59,577 bases of DNA from Mammaliicoccus stepanovicii. GTDB lineage: Bacteria > Bacillota > Bacilli > Staphylococcales > Staphylococcaceae. Within the stretch, counting starts at the first letter, position 1. Each line of letters starts with the position of its first letter. Position numbers and translations under genes: made by a program. This document shows, piece after piece, positions 39,654 to 50,066 of the stretch. Below the pieces are notes generated by a model. It was not told the DNA's origin. It saw only the letters and a program-made list of their open reading frames with translations, and made no database searches. Location of the stretch: positions 1 through 59,577 of the forward strand of contig NZ_PPQZ01000009.1 in the NCBI RefSeq assembly GCF_002902525.1, written 5' to 3'.

Positions 39654-40920
39654 GTTTTTCACCTTCAGTCAGTATATATATAGTATCTAATTGTCCAAGA
39701 TGCGCAATGTTTTTAATATCTTCAACTGTAATCGCTTCTACTTCTTTAATCCATTCCTCATGATCGTATGATGAATGATATCTAGCATGTGTATGAAGTA
39801 AATCTATCATTTGTCTTTGTTTATCAAACATTTCTCTACCATTAGATACAAGTACTTTTTTAGCTAATTGTAATTTACTTTCTTCAAAGTTACCTTCTTT
39901 TAAATCTTGATATATGTTTAAAATGGTTTCTTTGGCAACTTGTACTTTGTCTTTAGAAATACCACCGACGATATACAAGAATCCATTTCTAGGATCAATT
40001 TGAGAATGTATAGAATAAGCTAAACTTTGTTTCTCTCTAACTTCACTAAATAAAATAGACGAAGCATCTCCACCTAATAACATGTTTAGTACAAGGAATG
40101 AATAGTATTCTTTAGAATGAAACGTAATTGGGAATCGGTAGCCCATATTTAATTTGGCTTGATCAATTTCTGTGTAATCCACAATCTCTTTAACGTGTTC
40201 TATTTCTTTAAATGTAGATGTCTCTATCTCTAAATTACTATTATGTTTAAAGCTAAAATATTGTTCACATAATTCTTTTATGTTATTTAATTCGACATTA
40301 CCTATTATGTATGTAGAAATCGCATTTTGATGAATTAAGTCGTGATATGTATCAACTAACGACGTTGCATTTATGTCATCGATATCTTCTAATCGACCTG
40401 CTGCTAAATATTTATAAGGCTCTTCTTCGAACATATGATTCATAAACTGTAAGTATGCTCGTTGTGATTTATTATCTTCCATTGCTGTGAGTTTCTTTTT
40501 TAATAATGACTTTTCTTGGTTTGTAAATTTTTCGTTAAATTCATCTTCTATTATGTATGGATTAAAAATGACTTCATGTAATAATTGAATTGCTTGTTCT
40601 AGAATCGGTGTTTCACTTTGTAAGTATTTTTCATTAACAATTTCAATACCGATTGTCATGATATGATTATTTGCTTGTTTATTAACGTAACTATACAAAT
40701 GTGCACCGTATAATTCTGCCAGAACATTATTCATTTCTTTATCCGTTCGATATTTGTTTGTTACTCTTGTCATTAATTTACTTAAAATTGATCGTGACGT
40801 AATCGTGTTACTGTCTAATGGTGCGACAAATTTAAAAACGATAGTTGTTGTTTTGAATTTTTTAGTTGGTATCACATAAATATCATTTGATGCCAATTGA
40901 ATATGTTCAGTAGTTATCAT
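39646..40920 (-). CDS. ymfF: M16 peptidase-like protein YmfF, non-catalytic subunit
   Basis: A 424-residue M16-fold protein without an HxxEH motif (the matching region reads LAELYGAHLYSYVN). It keeps the C-terminal R/Y region KLNMGYRFPI and the REKQSLAYSIHSQ block used in substrate binding. It is thus the non-catalytic half of the YmfF/YmfH pair. ATG 40920 (MITTEHIQLASND) is chosen because GAGGT lies 8 bases upstream; the longer frame runs into the hairpin at 40952. It is preceded by the GntR-family gene. Confidence 0.93.
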   Translation of the reverse strand: MITTEHIQLASNDIYVIPTKKFKTTTIVFKFVAPLDSNTITSRSILSKLMTRVTNKYRTDKEMNNVLAELYGAHLYSYVNKQANNHIMTIGIEIVNEKYLQSETPILEQAIQLLHEVIFNPYIIEDEFNEKFTNQEKSLLKKKLTAMEDNKSQRAYLQFMNHMFEEEPYKYLAAGRLEDIDDINATSLVDTYHDLIHQNAISTYIIGNVELNNIKELCEQYFSFKHNSNLEIETSTFKEIEHVKEIVDYTEIDQAKLNMGYRFPITFHSKEYYSFLVLNMLLGGDASSILFSEVREKQSLAYSIHSQIDPRNGFLYIVGGISKDKVQVAKETILNIYQDLKEGNFEESKLQLAKKVLVSNGREMFDKQRQMIDLLHTHARYHSSYDHEEWIKEVEAITVEDIKNIAHLGQLDTIYILTEGEKHE

Positions 40921-40951
40921 ATTAGGTACCTCACTTATATTAGTATGTATA

Positions 40952-40989
40952 GACAGAAACAAAGTAACATAAGTTACTTTGTTTCTGTC
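40952..40989. repeat. Perfect 17-bp inverted repeat between gntR-type gene and ymfF
   Basis: GACAGAAACAAAGTAAC and its complement are separated by 4 bases. The stem is long and perfect, but the minus strand after it reads TATACATAC, without a T run. It starts 11 bases past the stop of the GntR gene. It may be a weak terminator or an RNA-processing/stability hairpin. Confidence 0.85.
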
Positions 40990-40999
40990 ATTGTTCTTA

Positions 41000-41713
41000 T
41001 TATATCCTATTTCTTTTAATTCGAAACTTTACAAGACTGCTTTTAAAATAGTTCAATGAATACAGTATCGGAACACCTTCATTATTATAGTGTGTTTGAG
41101 TTAATAACATCATGGCATCATCTGGATCAGAATTCAGTATTTCACTTATATATGGTTCATAACTAATTGATTCGATTGATGTATCAGCATGTGTGATTTT
41201 AAATTCAACGTTGTTTTCAATCGCTGAAAGTAATGATAAATCTGAATTATAATCACTACATGGAAATAGGTCAGTTGAGATTTTATCTAAACAATATACA
41301 ACTGGCTCTCCGTCTGCTGTTCTCACTCTTTCAATTACTGAGATTAAAGCATTTTCATCCAAATTTAATATTGTCATTTCTTGATTCGTCACAACTTCTT
41401 CATCTAAACTGATGAACTCTGTCCCAGCTACTTGTCCATTTTTTTCAATCATTTTAGTGATACTTACAAGTTCATCTAGTGGATAATAATACGGTTGTTT
41501 AGGTTTAACAATCGCACCTTCTCCAGATTTTTGGGACAATACTTGCTCGGTGACAAGCTCATGTATAGCTTTTTCAATTTCATCATGATTTATATTAAGT
41601 AATTTTTTGATATCAAATTCTGACGGAATACATTCACCTTCTGATAGTTCACCTGATTCTATTTGTTCTAAAATCCAATTTTTAACTAAGTTTGTTGCTG
41701 CACTCGTAGACAT
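41000..41713 (-). CDS. GntR/HutC-family transcriptional regulator (YmfC type)
   Basis: A 237-residue regulator with an N-terminal GntR winged helix (about 1-70; NWILEQIESGELSEGECIPSE gives the family's I-x-S-G-x-L-x-x-G-x-x-L/I-P-S-E pattern) and a C-terminal UTRA ligand domain (about 85-235; ISVIERVRTADGEPVVY and a closing FKSSLVKFRIKRNR). The recognition helix looks diverged (LNINHDEIEKAIHEL). Its ligand is unknown; some UTRA members sense amino sugars. It lies 9 bases after ftsK in the conserved ftsK-ymfC-ymfF-ymfH order. Confidence 0.9.
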   Translation of the reverse strand: MSTSAATNLVKNWILEQIESGELSEGECIPSEFDIKKLLNINHDEIEKAIHELVTEQVLSQKSGEGAIVKPKQPYYYPLDELVSITKMIEKNGQVAGTEFISLDEEVVTNQEMTILNLDENALISVIERVRTADGEPVVYCLDKISTDLFPCSDYNSDLSLLSAIENNVEFKITHADTSIESISYEPYISEILNSDPDDAMMLLTQTHYNNEGVPILYSLNYFKSSLVKFRIKRNRI

Positions 41714-41722
41714 AATATCCCC

Positions 41723-44026
41723 CTATTCATCTTGATAAAGATCTACTAAAACTTGTCTAGGTTTACTACCTGATTGTGGTCCAATGACTCCATTACCTTC
41801 TAAATCGTCCATTAACCTAGAAGCTCTATTATAACCTATTCTAAACCTTCTTTGTAACAAACTTGCACTCGCTTTTTGTTCTTCTACTACAAATAAATAT
41901 GCTTCTTTGTATAATTCATCTTCACTTTCCATTTCACTTGATTCAGTAGGCTCATCTGGTTCCATTTCTTTAATGTAGTTAGCCGTTTGTTCACCAATAA
42001 CATGCTGCACAACTTGTTCAACTTCATTGTCTGAAAGAAATGCACCTTGTATTCTTGTTGGTTTGGATGAATCTCTTGATAAGAATAACATGTCGCCTCG
42101 TCCAAGTAATTTTTCAGCACCGCCACCATCTAGAATCGTTCTTGAATCTGTAGCAGAACTTACAGCAAAAGCAATTCGAGAAGGTATGTTCGCTTTAATA
42201 CTACCTGTAATGACATCAACTGATGGTCTTTGTGTCGCAATAATTAAATGAATACCTGCTGCTCTAGCAAGCTGTGCGATTCTCATGATTGATGATTCTA
42301 CATCTTTGCCTGCGACCATCATTAAATCGGCTAATTCATCTACGATAACAACAATATAAGGAAGTTGCGCTTGCTTTTCATCCATTTCTTGGTTTGTACG
42401 TTCAATAAATGCATTGTAACCTTCAATGTTTCTTGCGCCAACATGTTGAAATAAGTCATATCTCTTTTCCATTTCTGATACTACTTTTTGTAAAGCTTGA
42501 TTAGCTTTTTGTGGATTTGTTACAACTGGTGTTAACAGATGGGGAACACCATTATAAACATTTAATTCAACCATTTTCGGGTCTATTAACATCATTTTCA
42601 CTTCATGAGGCTTCGCATTCATTAAGATACTCGTGATAATGCCATTGATACAGACTGACTTACCACTACCTGTTGCACCTGCAACTAGTAAATGAGGTAA
42701 TTTATTTAGTTCTGCAGTAATAGGTTCACCAGATATATCTCTTCCTAGAGCTACTTCAAGTTTATTCGTCGTTGGTTTAGCCTCATTCAACACTTCTTTC
42801 AACGTAACCATTGATATATGTTCATTCGGCACTTCGATTCCCACTGCAGATTTACCTGGAATCGGCGCTTCAATTCTTATATCTTTTGCCGCTAAATTTA
42901 ACGCAATATCATTACTTAAATTTACTATCTTATTGACTTTAACGCCTTGTGCAGGTTGTACCTCATATTGAGTAACAGCTGGTCCAATTCTAATTTGTGT
43001 CACTTTTGCATCAACATTAAAGTTTCTTAACGTTGCTTCTAACAGCTTCCCTTTTTCTTGAACTGTTTTTTTAGATACAGTTTGAGATTTAGGTGGATCT
43101 GCTAATATATTAAGTGGTGGCAGCTTATAATTTAAATTCTCTGTTTCATCAATTGTAACGGTTGATTCTTTTTGTTCTTCTTCGTTAGATTGTGGTTTTT
43201 CCGAAATGTGATTTACACTTGATTTACTATTTTTCATTTGTTTTTCTTTTGATTCAAAAATCGGAATTTCTTCTTGCTCTGTAACTCCTTTATCTATTGC
43301 CTGTCGACTATTGTCTTCTATAGGTTTAACTTCTTCTAAATTTGAAACGTCTTTCGGTTTTTCTTTCTCACGTTTTTCTTTTTCTAGTTGTTTCGCTCTT
43401 GCTTTTTCTTCTCTTTTCTTTTCTAAATTCGTCATTTTTGATTTTGTTTTACTTTGTGTTACTTCAAATAATGATTTTGTAATATCGCGATGTCTTTTCT
43501 TCATAATTAATATAATGCTAGATATGAGTACGAGTACCGTTAGTAATCCATAACCAAATACTGAAATGAGTTTACTTAATGTATTAAAGGCTTGATAACC
43601 TATGTAGCCTCCACCATTGAAGTAAAAACTGTTTTTCTCTAATGCAGAATATGTTTCACTTAATGTTGTCTCAAAAGCATTAAAAGTTTTGTCTTTAAAG
43701 TAAAAAATAATTTGCATTACAAATATTAATGCAATTTGAAAGATCATTAAACCAGTCATTCTTCTAGTAAATTTTAGTTTACCGTTTAATGTGATCAGCA
43801 TTGATACAATTGCGATAAGAATATATGTAAAGTATTTAGAATATCCGAATAGAAAATGGAAGAAACTATCGATCATTAATCCTATAAAACCTAATTGAAA
43901 TACCCCAAGTACAATTAAAAACAAAACAATCATTTGTAAGACATACTTTAATGTCGTATCATTTTGTTTTTTCTTTCCACGTGTTGTTTTTCCTTTTCTT
44001 GCAGCTGGCTTTTTTCTTTGTGCCAT
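41723..44026 (-). CDS. ftsK: DNA translocase FtsK/SpoIIIE
   Basis: A 767-residue septal DNA pump. The N-terminus is basic ([19 protein letters not shown]), then four membrane helices (about 25-185), a charged linker (about 190-290), the FtsK ATPase with Walker [13 protein letters not shown] near residue 450, and the C-terminal winged-helix gamma domain (about 700-765; [18 protein letters not shown]) that reads oriented DNA sequences. ATG 44026 follows AAGGAGG. It lies after the rnjB terminator and before the GntR gene. S. aureus has the same gene at this place. Confidence 0.96.
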   Translation of the reverse strand: MAQRKKPAARKGKTTRGKKKQNDTTLKYVLQMIVLFLIVLGVFQLGFIGLMIDSFFHFLFGYSKYFTYILIAIVSMLITLNGKLKFTRRMTGLMIFQIALIFVMQIIFYFKDKTFNAFETTLSETYSALEKNSFYFNGGGYIGYQAFNTLSKLISVFGYGLLTVLVLISSIILIMKKRHRDITKSLFEVTQSKTKSKMTNLEKKREEKARAKQLEKEKREKEKPKDVSNLEEVKPIEDNSRQAIDKGVTEQEEIPIFESKEKQMKNSKSSVNHISEKPQSNEEEQKESTVTIDETENLNYKLPPLNILADPPKSQTVSKKTVQEKGKLLEATLRNFNVDAKVTQIRIGPAVTQYEVQPAQGVKVNKIVNLSNDIALNLAAKDIRIEAPIPGKSAVGIEVPNEHISMVTLKEVLNEAKPTTNKLEVALGRDISGEPITAELNKLPHLLVAGATGSGKSVCINGIITSILMNAKPHEVKMMLIDPKMVELNVYNGVPHLLTPVVTNPQKANQALQKVVSEMEKRYDLFQHVGARNIEGYNAFIERTNQEMDEKQAQLPYIVVIVDELADLMMVAGKDVESSIMRIAQLARAAGIHLIIATQRPSVDVITGSIKANIPSRIAFAVSSATDSRTILDGGGAEKLLGRGDMLFLSRDSSKPTRIQGAFLSDNEVEQVVQHVIGEQTANYIKEMEPDEPTESSEMESEDELYKEAYLFVVEEQKASASLLQRRFRIGYNRASRLMDDLEGNGVIGPQSGSKPRQVLVDLYQDE

Positions 44027-44056
44027 TATAAGTAACCTCCTTATCTATAATGCAAA

Positions 44057-44082
44057 AAATAAGCCCAATTTTGGGCTTATTT
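44057..44082 (-). terminator. Terminator after rnjB
   Basis: Perfect 12-base arms AAATAAGCCCAA / TTGGGCTTATTT around two bases are followed by a T run on the minus strand, 31 bases after the rnjB stop. Confidence 0.9.
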
Positions 44083-44112
44083 GACTGTACAATCGTTAGT
44101 AAACGAATAACA

Positions 44113-45786
44113 TTAGATTTCAGAAATAATTGGTATAATCATTGGACGACGTTTAGTTTGTTCATATAAATATTTACCTAATTTATCTCGCATGTTTTGT
44201 TTCATTTCTGACCATTCAATTTTCTTTTGAAGTAAACCTTCTTCTACAATTTCACGTACTTTTTCGGATGATTCTGTCAGTAACTCTTCACTTTCTCGTA
44301 CGTAAACAAATCCACGTGATTGTATTTCTGGTCCACCGACAATTTTTCTGTTTTTAGGGTCAAGTGTGACAACTGCGATAAATATGCCATCTTCCGCTAA
44401 TAAGTGTCTATCTCTTAAAACGATATTACCTACATCGCCTACGCCAATTCCATCAATTAATACGTTACCTGCAGTTACTTTTTCATTAGCTACCATTGCT
44501 TTGCCATCAAAATTAACAACATCGCCTTTTTCTAATAAGAAAATTTTCTCAGGGTCTACTCCTGTTTCAGCCGCTAACTTTGCGTGCGCAATTTGCATTT
44601 TAAACTCACCTTGAACAGGGATAAAGTATTCTGGTTTCATTAAATTAAGCATTAATTTTAATTCTTCCATATAACCATGACTTGATGCATGAATTTTCTT
44701 GTTATTAGGCATGATATTAGCACCAGCTTTAACAAGTTCATTCATTGTTTGTCCGATGATAACTTCCATATTCGCAGAAGTTGTTGTTGATATATAAACA
44801 TTATCGCCTTCAAGGATGTTTAAGATAGGATGTCTTTGTTGTGCCATTTGGCCTAATGCTTCAATTGGTTCACCTTGCATACCTGTTGCGATGATGATCA
44901 TTTCGTTTTTCGGATATTTACTTACATCATGTACTGGAACTAATAAATTTTCAGGTATATCAAAATATCCTAACTTACGCGCAACATTAAATGAACTCTC
45001 TAATGAGCGTCCTAAGAATGATACTTTACGATTTAATTTACTTGCAGCATTCAACACTTGTTGAATACGAATAAAGTTTGAAGCATAGCAAGATACGATT
45101 ATTCTGCCATTTGCTTTCGCAAATTCATCCACAATATGACTTTGAATTACATTCTCTGGCACATTATATCCATGCTTTTCAGCTTCGGTTGAATCACTAA
45201 TTAAAGCGAACACACCATTTTGCCCAATTTCAGTCATCTTTGCGATATCTGGTGCATATGCACCTTGTAAACTTTGATCAAATTTAAATTCGCCAGTATA
45301 AACAACTGCTCCATAAGATGTATGGATACAAATTCCTAAACTATCAGGAATAGAATGAGATGTGTTAAAGAATGTCACGTTTACATTTTTGAATCTCATG
45401 ACTGAATCTTTATTCACAGTGTAGTATCTAATTTTTTTGTTTACTTTTCTTATCTTCATTTGGTCTTTTACTAAAGCAATCGTTAATCTTGAACCGTAAA
45501 CTGGTGCATCTACTTTTTCAAGTATATAACTTACTGCACCAATTGAATCTTCGTGTCCATGTGATAAGAAGATTCCTTTTAGTTTTTCTTTATTTTCAAT
45601 GACGTATTGTATATCTGGTATAACAACGTCCACACCTAACATTTCATCTTCTGGAAACATTAAGCCTGCGTCTAACATGAACATTTCTTCATCCACTTCA
45701 ACGATATACATATTTTTTGCTATTTCTCCAACTCCACCAAGTGGTATGATACGAATTTTATCATTTTTCTTTTTTATTAAACTCAA
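44113..45786 (-). CDS. rnjB: Ribonuclease J2
   Basis: A beta-lactamase/beta-CASP RNase of 557 residues, the same length as S. aureus RnjB, which starts MSLIKKKN as here. RNase J2 pairs with J1 for 5'-to-3' decay. The metal motif is degenerate: HGHEDS (76-81) has Ser where the canonical HxHxDH has His. This fits the weak activity of J2 and a structural role. The start is TTG 45786 with AGGAGG 7 bases upstream; the longer frame has no Shine-Dalgarno. The beta-CASP region ([16 protein letters not shown]) and C-terminal domain are intact. Confidence 0.96.
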   Translation of the reverse strand: MSLIKKKNDKIRIIPLGGVGEIAKNMYIVEVDEEMFMLDAGLMFPEDEMLGVDVVIPDIQYVIENKEKLKGIFLSHGHEDSIGAVSYILEKVDAPVYGSRLTIALVKDQMKIRKVNKKIRYYTVNKDSVMRFKNVNVTFFNTSHSIPDSLGICIHTSYGAVVYTGEFKFDQSLQGAYAPDIAKMTEIGQNGVFALISDSTEAEKHGYNVPENVIQSHIVDEFAKANGRIIVSCYASNFIRIQQVLNAASKLNRKVSFLGRSLESSFNVARKLGYFDIPENLLVPVHDVSKYPKNEMIIIATGMQGEPIEALGQMAQQRHPILNILEGDNVYISTTTSANMEVIIGQTMNELVKAGANIMPNNKKIHASSHGYMEELKLMLNLMKPEYFIPVQGEFKMQIAHAKLAAETGVDPEKIFLLEKGDVVNFDGKAMVANEKVTAGNVLIDGIGVGDVGNIVLRDRHLLAEDGIFIAVVTLDPKNRKIVGGPEIQSRGFVYVRESEELLTESSEKVREIVEEGLLQKKIEWSEMKQNMRDKLGKYLYEQTKRRPMIIPIISEI

Positions 45787-45942
45787 AATTGTTCCTCCTA
45801 AATGTAGTCCCGTCCACAATATATTTATTTAATCATACCATTTATTTGTCGGATTATACAAGCACATACAACACACTTAAGTATATTTAAAAAGCTTTTC
45901 AAGTATTCTAATTATATTATGATGTTTTAATCATTATATTTT

Positions 45943-47160
45943 TTATTTTTCAGTCAAAATAAATTCAGAATACGGTGCTTGTAATAAGAATTGAGTCGCT
46001 TTCTTTATATCTTCTAATTGTACATTATTGACTTTACTTTCAAATTTTTCATTTGTTATTAACTCATCGTGAAACATCATTGATCTAGCATTTCGTGTCA
46101 TCTTATTCTGATTAGACTCTGACGCCATAAGAAAACTTGTAATAATATGGCTTTTAGCATCATCAAGTTCTTCTTGTGAAATACCATTTTCCAGTAGACT
46201 TTTCAGTACTTCAGTTATTAATTTGCTTGACGGTTCTACATTTTCTTTATCTGTAGCTACATATATTGTTAAAAGCCCATTTTCCTGAAAACTTTGAAAA
46301 TCAGAATAAACATTGTAACAAAGTGCATGTTCTTCACGTAACACTTGAAATAGTTTAGAACTCATCGTTTCACCTAGTATGGTATTTAATATATTAGTTG
46401 CATAATAATATGTGTCATTATAACTTGGTGCCGCATAACTTCTCATGAAATGCGTTTGTTCTAATTCATTTTTATAGTAAGTTTGTTTCGTTTCTGTAAA
46501 AGTCATTTTCTGATCAATTTCATTGATTGCTTCATTTTGATTATCATTTAATTGACTCATAATTTCTTCTTTCAGCGCTTCACTAAATGAACCCGCAACA
46601 GATACGACGAGTCGATTACTTTGATAATGTGACTTATGAAATGCTGTTAACGTTTCTTTATTAATTTTGTTCAAGCTTTCCGGACTACCTAATATCATTC
46701 TTCCTAGTGGTTGATCCTTATAGATTTCATTCTCCAATTTATCCATTAACCATTCTTCTGGCGTATCTTCTATCATTTTTATTTCTTCTAGAATCACTTT
46801 TTTCTCACGCGCAATTTCTTCTTCTAGGAACAATGGATTTTTCACCATATCTAATAATAAATCTGTTGCTTTTCTTTCAAATCTCTTTAATGTTTTGCAA
46901 AAATAGCATGTATACATCTTAGTTGTGTATGCATTATTATATCCGCCAATTTTATCAAACTCAGTTGATAATTGCTGTCTCGTATATTTCGAACTGCCTT
47001 TAAATAGCATATGTTCTACAAAATGTGCAATTCCTTCTGGATATTCTCCTTCTGTTGCTGTTCCTGTTTTGACATACACACCTATACTTACTGTTTCACT
47101 TTTGGGAACTTCTTCAAAAATCACTGTCGTTCCATTATTTAAAATTTTCAATTCATCCAT
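45943..47160 (-). CDS. M16 zinc peptidase, YmxG/MlpA type
   Basis: A 405-residue single-subunit M16 protease with the inverted zinc motif HFVEH at 46-50 and the downstream Glu in EEIARE..VILEEIKMIED. The R/Y pair region near LCYNVYSDFQ is also present. The same type of gene (mlpA/ymxG) follows pnpA in Bacillus, whereas S. aureus, as I recall, has rnjB there. ATG 47160 follows GAGAGGT; the longer frame lies upstream of the ribosome binding site. It lies 69 bases after pnpA and is probably read from the pnpA promoter. Confidence 0.92.
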   Translation of the reverse strand: MDELKILNNGTTVIFEEVPKSETVSIGVYVKTGTATEGEYPEGIAHFVEHMLFKGSSKYTRQQLSTEFDKIGGYNNAYTTKMYTCYFCKTLKRFERKATDLLLDMVKNPLFLEEEIAREKKVILEEIKMIEDTPEEWLMDKLENEIYKDQPLGRMILGSPESLNKINKETLTAFHKSHYQSNRLVVSVAGSFSEALKEEIMSQLNDNQNEAINEIDQKMTFTETKQTYYKNELEQTHFMRSYAAPSYNDTYYYATNILNTILGETMSSKLFQVLREEHALCYNVYSDFQSFQENGLLTIYVATDKENVEPSSKLITEVLKSLLENGISQEELDDAKSHIITSFLMASESNQNKMTRNARSMMFHDELITNEKFESKVNNVQLEDIKKATQFLLQAPYSEFILTEK

Positions 47161-47229
47161 GGTTACACCTCTCAATAAAAAGAGGGACACGTGAATGTCC
47201 CTTCTTCATAAATATTCTATTTAATTATA

Positions 47230-49344
47230 TTATTTTTGTTCGTTATCATCATTTAGTAATACTTTTCTTGATGCATTTACGCGACCTTGACGGTCGATTT
47301 CTGTTACTTTTACTAAAAATTGATCGCCCATTTTGATGACATCTTCAACTTTGTTAACGCGTTCATTAGCAAGTTGTGAAATGTGTACTAATGCATCTTT
47401 ACCTGGGAATATTTCAACGAATGCCCCAAATTTTTCGATGCGTTTTACAGTTGCCATATAGATTGCGTCTACTTCTGCTTCACGTGTAATATCCTCAATA
47501 ATTTGACGTGCTCTGTCTATCATTTCTTTATCTTTCGAACCAATAAATACTGTACCATCTTGCTCGATATCTAGTTTCACGCCAGTTTCATCAATAATTT
47601 CATTGATTTTCTTACCACCTGGTCCAATTACATCTCTAATTTTTTCAGATTTGATATGCATGATTTCAATTTTCGGTGCATGTTGGCTTAATTCTTCTCT
47701 TGGTTCTCCTAATGTTTCTAACATATGGTTTAAGATATGAAGACGACCGATTCTAGCTTGTTCAAGCGCTTCTTTAAGGATTTGCTCGTTCAAACCGTCA
47801 ATTTTGATATCCATTTGAATAGCAGTTATTCCTTTTTCAGTACCTGCGACTTTAAAGTCCATATCTCCAAGTGCATCTTCCATACCTTGAATATCAGATA
47901 AAATTGTATAATTTTCATCTTTAGTAATTAATCCCATAGCGATACCTGCTACCGGTGCTTTAATTGGAACACCAGCATCCATTAGTGCTAATGTAGAACC
48001 ACAAATTGATGCTTGTGATGATGAACCATTTGATTCAAGTACTTCTGATACAACTCTTATTGTATAAGGAAATTCTTTCTCATCAGGTATAACTTGTAAC
48101 AATGCGCGTTCACCTAATGCACCGTGTCCAATTTCACGACGACCTGGTGCTCTTACTGGTCCAGTTTCACCAACTGAGAAATTAGGGAAATTATAATGAT
48201 GCATATAACGTTTTTGGTCTTCTGTCCCTAATCCATCGATAATTTGGTGTTCACCTAATGCACCTAATGTTGCAACAGAAAATGCTTGTGTTTGTCCACG
48301 TGTAAACAAACCTGAACCATGTGCTCTTGGTAGTAATCCTACTTCTGAATCTAATGGTCTGATTTCTTCTGGATTACGTCCATCTGGTCTAATCTTGTCT
48401 TCAGTAATTAAACGACGCACTTCATCTTTAACAAGTGTATCTAATACTTTGCTGACATTTTTTAATACTTCTTCATTGTCAGGATCTTCTTCATTTACAA
48501 AGCCATTCAATACTTCTTCTTTAACGGCTGTAATGTTAATATCTCTTTGTTGTTTCTCTTCTGTTCTTATTGCAGCATTTAAATCTAATGCTTCAGCTTT
48601 TCCACGAACAGACTCTTCAAGCGTTTGTTCAATTTCAACTGGAATAAATTCAGCTTTAACTGGTTGAATTTCATCAATAATCGCTTCTTGGAATTCAACT
48701 AATCTTTGAATTTCTTTATGTCCGAATAAAATACCATTTAACATTGTTTCTTCAGTCACTTCTTTAGCGCCCGCTTCAACCATGTTAATTGCATCTTTAT
48801 GTCCCGCAACTTGTAAGTCTAATAATGATTTTTCTTTCGCTTCAACATCTGGATTTATAACGTACTCACCATCTACTAATCCAACGTTTACGCCTGCAAT
48901 CGGACGTTCAAACGGAATATCAGATACAGATAATGCCATTGATGAACCAATCATTGCAGCCATTTCAGGTGAACAATTTGAATCAACACTCATAACAATA
49001 TTAATGACTTGTACATCATTTCTATACCCTTTAGGGAAAAGTGGTCTAATTGGTCTATCAATTAAACGACTTGTTAATGTAGCATCCTCACCAGGTCTAC
49101 CTTCACGTTTATTAAAGCCACCAGGAATTTTACCTGCAGCGTACATTTTTTCTTCATAATTTACCATAAGGGGGAAGAAATCTACGTTTCTTGGTTCTTT
49201 AGAAGCTGTAGCCGTTGATAATACAACTGTTTCCCCATATCTAACTAACACTGCACCATTTGCTTGTTTTGCTAATTGACCTGTTTCTATTATTAATGGA
49301 CTTCCTGCCCATTCCGTCTTAAAGACTTTCTTTTCTTGAGACAT
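47230..49344 (-). CDS. pnpA: Polyribonucleotide nucleotidyltransferase (PNPase)
   Basis: PNPase degrades RNA from the 3' end with phosphate and is a core part of the degradosome with RNase Y and J1/J2. The 704 residues include two RNase PH domains (about 1-230 and 310-545; [21 protein letters not shown] and [11 protein letters not shown] are quoted by [11 protein letters not shown] and GLFTRGQTQ), a KH domain ([16 protein letters not shown], near 560) and an S1 domain (about 620-690). ATG 49344 follows GAGGAG. In S. aureus it directly follows rpsO; here two genes lie between. Confidence 0.97.
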   Translation of the reverse strand: MSQEKKVFKTEWAGSPLIIETGQLAKQANGAVLVRYGETVVLSTATASKEPRNVDFFPLMVNYEEKMYAAGKIPGGFNKREGRPGEDATLTSRLIDRPIRPLFPKGYRNDVQVINIVMSVDSNCSPEMAAMIGSSMALSVSDIPFERPIAGVNVGLVDGEYVINPDVEAKEKSLLDLQVAGHKDAINMVEAGAKEVTEETMLNGILFGHKEIQRLVEFQEAIIDEIQPVKAEFIPVEIEQTLEESVRGKAEALDLNAAIRTEEKQQRDINITAVKEEVLNGFVNEEDPDNEEVLKNVSKVLDTLVKDEVRRLITEDKIRPDGRNPEEIRPLDSEVGLLPRAHGSGLFTRGQTQAFSVATLGALGEHQIIDGLGTEDQKRYMHHYNFPNFSVGETGPVRAPGRREIGHGALGERALLQVIPDEKEFPYTIRVVSEVLESNGSSSQASICGSTLALMDAGVPIKAPVAGIAMGLITKDENYTILSDIQGMEDALGDMDFKVAGTEKGITAIQMDIKIDGLNEQILKEALEQARIGRLHILNHMLETLGEPREELSQHAPKIEIMHIKSEKIRDVIGPGGKKINEIIDETGVKLDIEQDGTVFIGSKDKEMIDRARQIIEDITREAEVDAIYMATVKRIEKFGAFVEIFPGKDALVHISQLANERVNKVEDVIKMGDQFLVKVTEIDRQGRVNASRKVLLNDDNEQK

Positions 49345-49462
49345 TTATGAATCTCCTCTCATTACAATTAATCCATTATATCATACCACATTACTACATT
49401 CATATACCACAACACACTATACGAATTTTGAAAATTATTAGCGTCATTATATCATTTATCAC

Positions 49463-49492
49463 TTTACAAAACCGAACACTTGTTCGTATAAT
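49463..49492 (+). promoter_or_regulatory. SOS promoter: LexA box inside the promoter spacer of the YolD-like gene
   Basis: TTTACA (49463-49468) and TATAAT (49487-49492) are 18 bases apart. The spacer holds a perfect LexA box CGAACACTTGTTCG (49473-49486) that matches CGAAC-N4-GTTCG with no mismatch. LexA bound there would block polymerase fully. Confidence 0.9.
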
Positions 49493-49513
49493 AGATTTAA
49501 GGAGTTGAACATA

Positions 49514-49927
49514 ATGTCCAAAATGATTAATTCAAATATGCCAGATGAATATAAAAACGAACCAGATTTCAGGAATATACCTCGAGAGTATTTGAATCCG
49601 AGAATTCCTAAAGGCCGTGGCATGATTAAATGGGCGCCATTTGCAACAATGCCAGAACAATATGAAATTATTAAAAATCATATTGAGCAACAAAACAAAG
49701 TGGATAAACCTACTTTAGACGATATGGCATTAAGTGAACTCAACAATGTCTTAGCTGAAAAACTCTTTTATAACCCACACGCATATATTATTTATTGGGA
49801 CAATGGATATTATCAATCTATAACATGTACAATTAATAAATTAGACATCTTGAAAAATGTATTGGAAGTTAAACAAGGTCAAGACGTAGTTCGATTATCT
49901 TTAAACACGATAATCAATATTACGTAA
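49514..49927 (+). CDS. YolD-like family protein under SOS control
   Basis: A 137-residue YolD-like protein. The core GRGMIKWAPFATMPEQYEIIK fits the family pattern (R-G-x-x-K-W-x-P-F-x-x-x-P-E), followed by a small beta-barrel end. YolD-like proteins are usually encoded beside Y-family DNA polymerases (UvrX/YqjW) and some are SOS genes; here no polymerase gene is near. ATG 49514 is used since AAGGAG (49499-49504) lies 9 bases upstream and TTG 49505 abuts it. It is divergent from pnpA, convergent with the GH31 gene, and transcribed alone. Confidence 0.88.
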   Translation: MSKMINSNMPDEYKNEPDFRNIPREYLNPRIPKGRGMIKWAPFATMPEQYEIIKNHIEQQNKVDKPTLDDMALSELNNVLAEKLFYNPHAYIIYWDNGYYQSITCTINKLDILKNVLEVKQGQDVVRLSLNTIINIT

Positions 49928-50004
49928 ATTGAATCTCACTTTCATTTCAAATGTAATCGATACAGAAATCTAATGCTGTATACGTAACATCTACTAACAA
50001 CATA

Positions 50005-50044
50005 TTAAGAGCCTAGGACTAATGATTATGTCCCAGGCTCTTAA
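50005..50044. terminator. Bidirectional terminator between the YolD-like and GH31 genes
   Basis: TTAAGAGCCTAGGAC and GTCCCAGGCTCTTAA form a stem with one mismatch and a 10-base loop between convergent genes. It shares the GAGCCTAGGAC stem with the thiW leader terminator. Confidence 0.88.
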
Positions 50045-50066
50045 ATTCTATTCATGTAATCTATTA

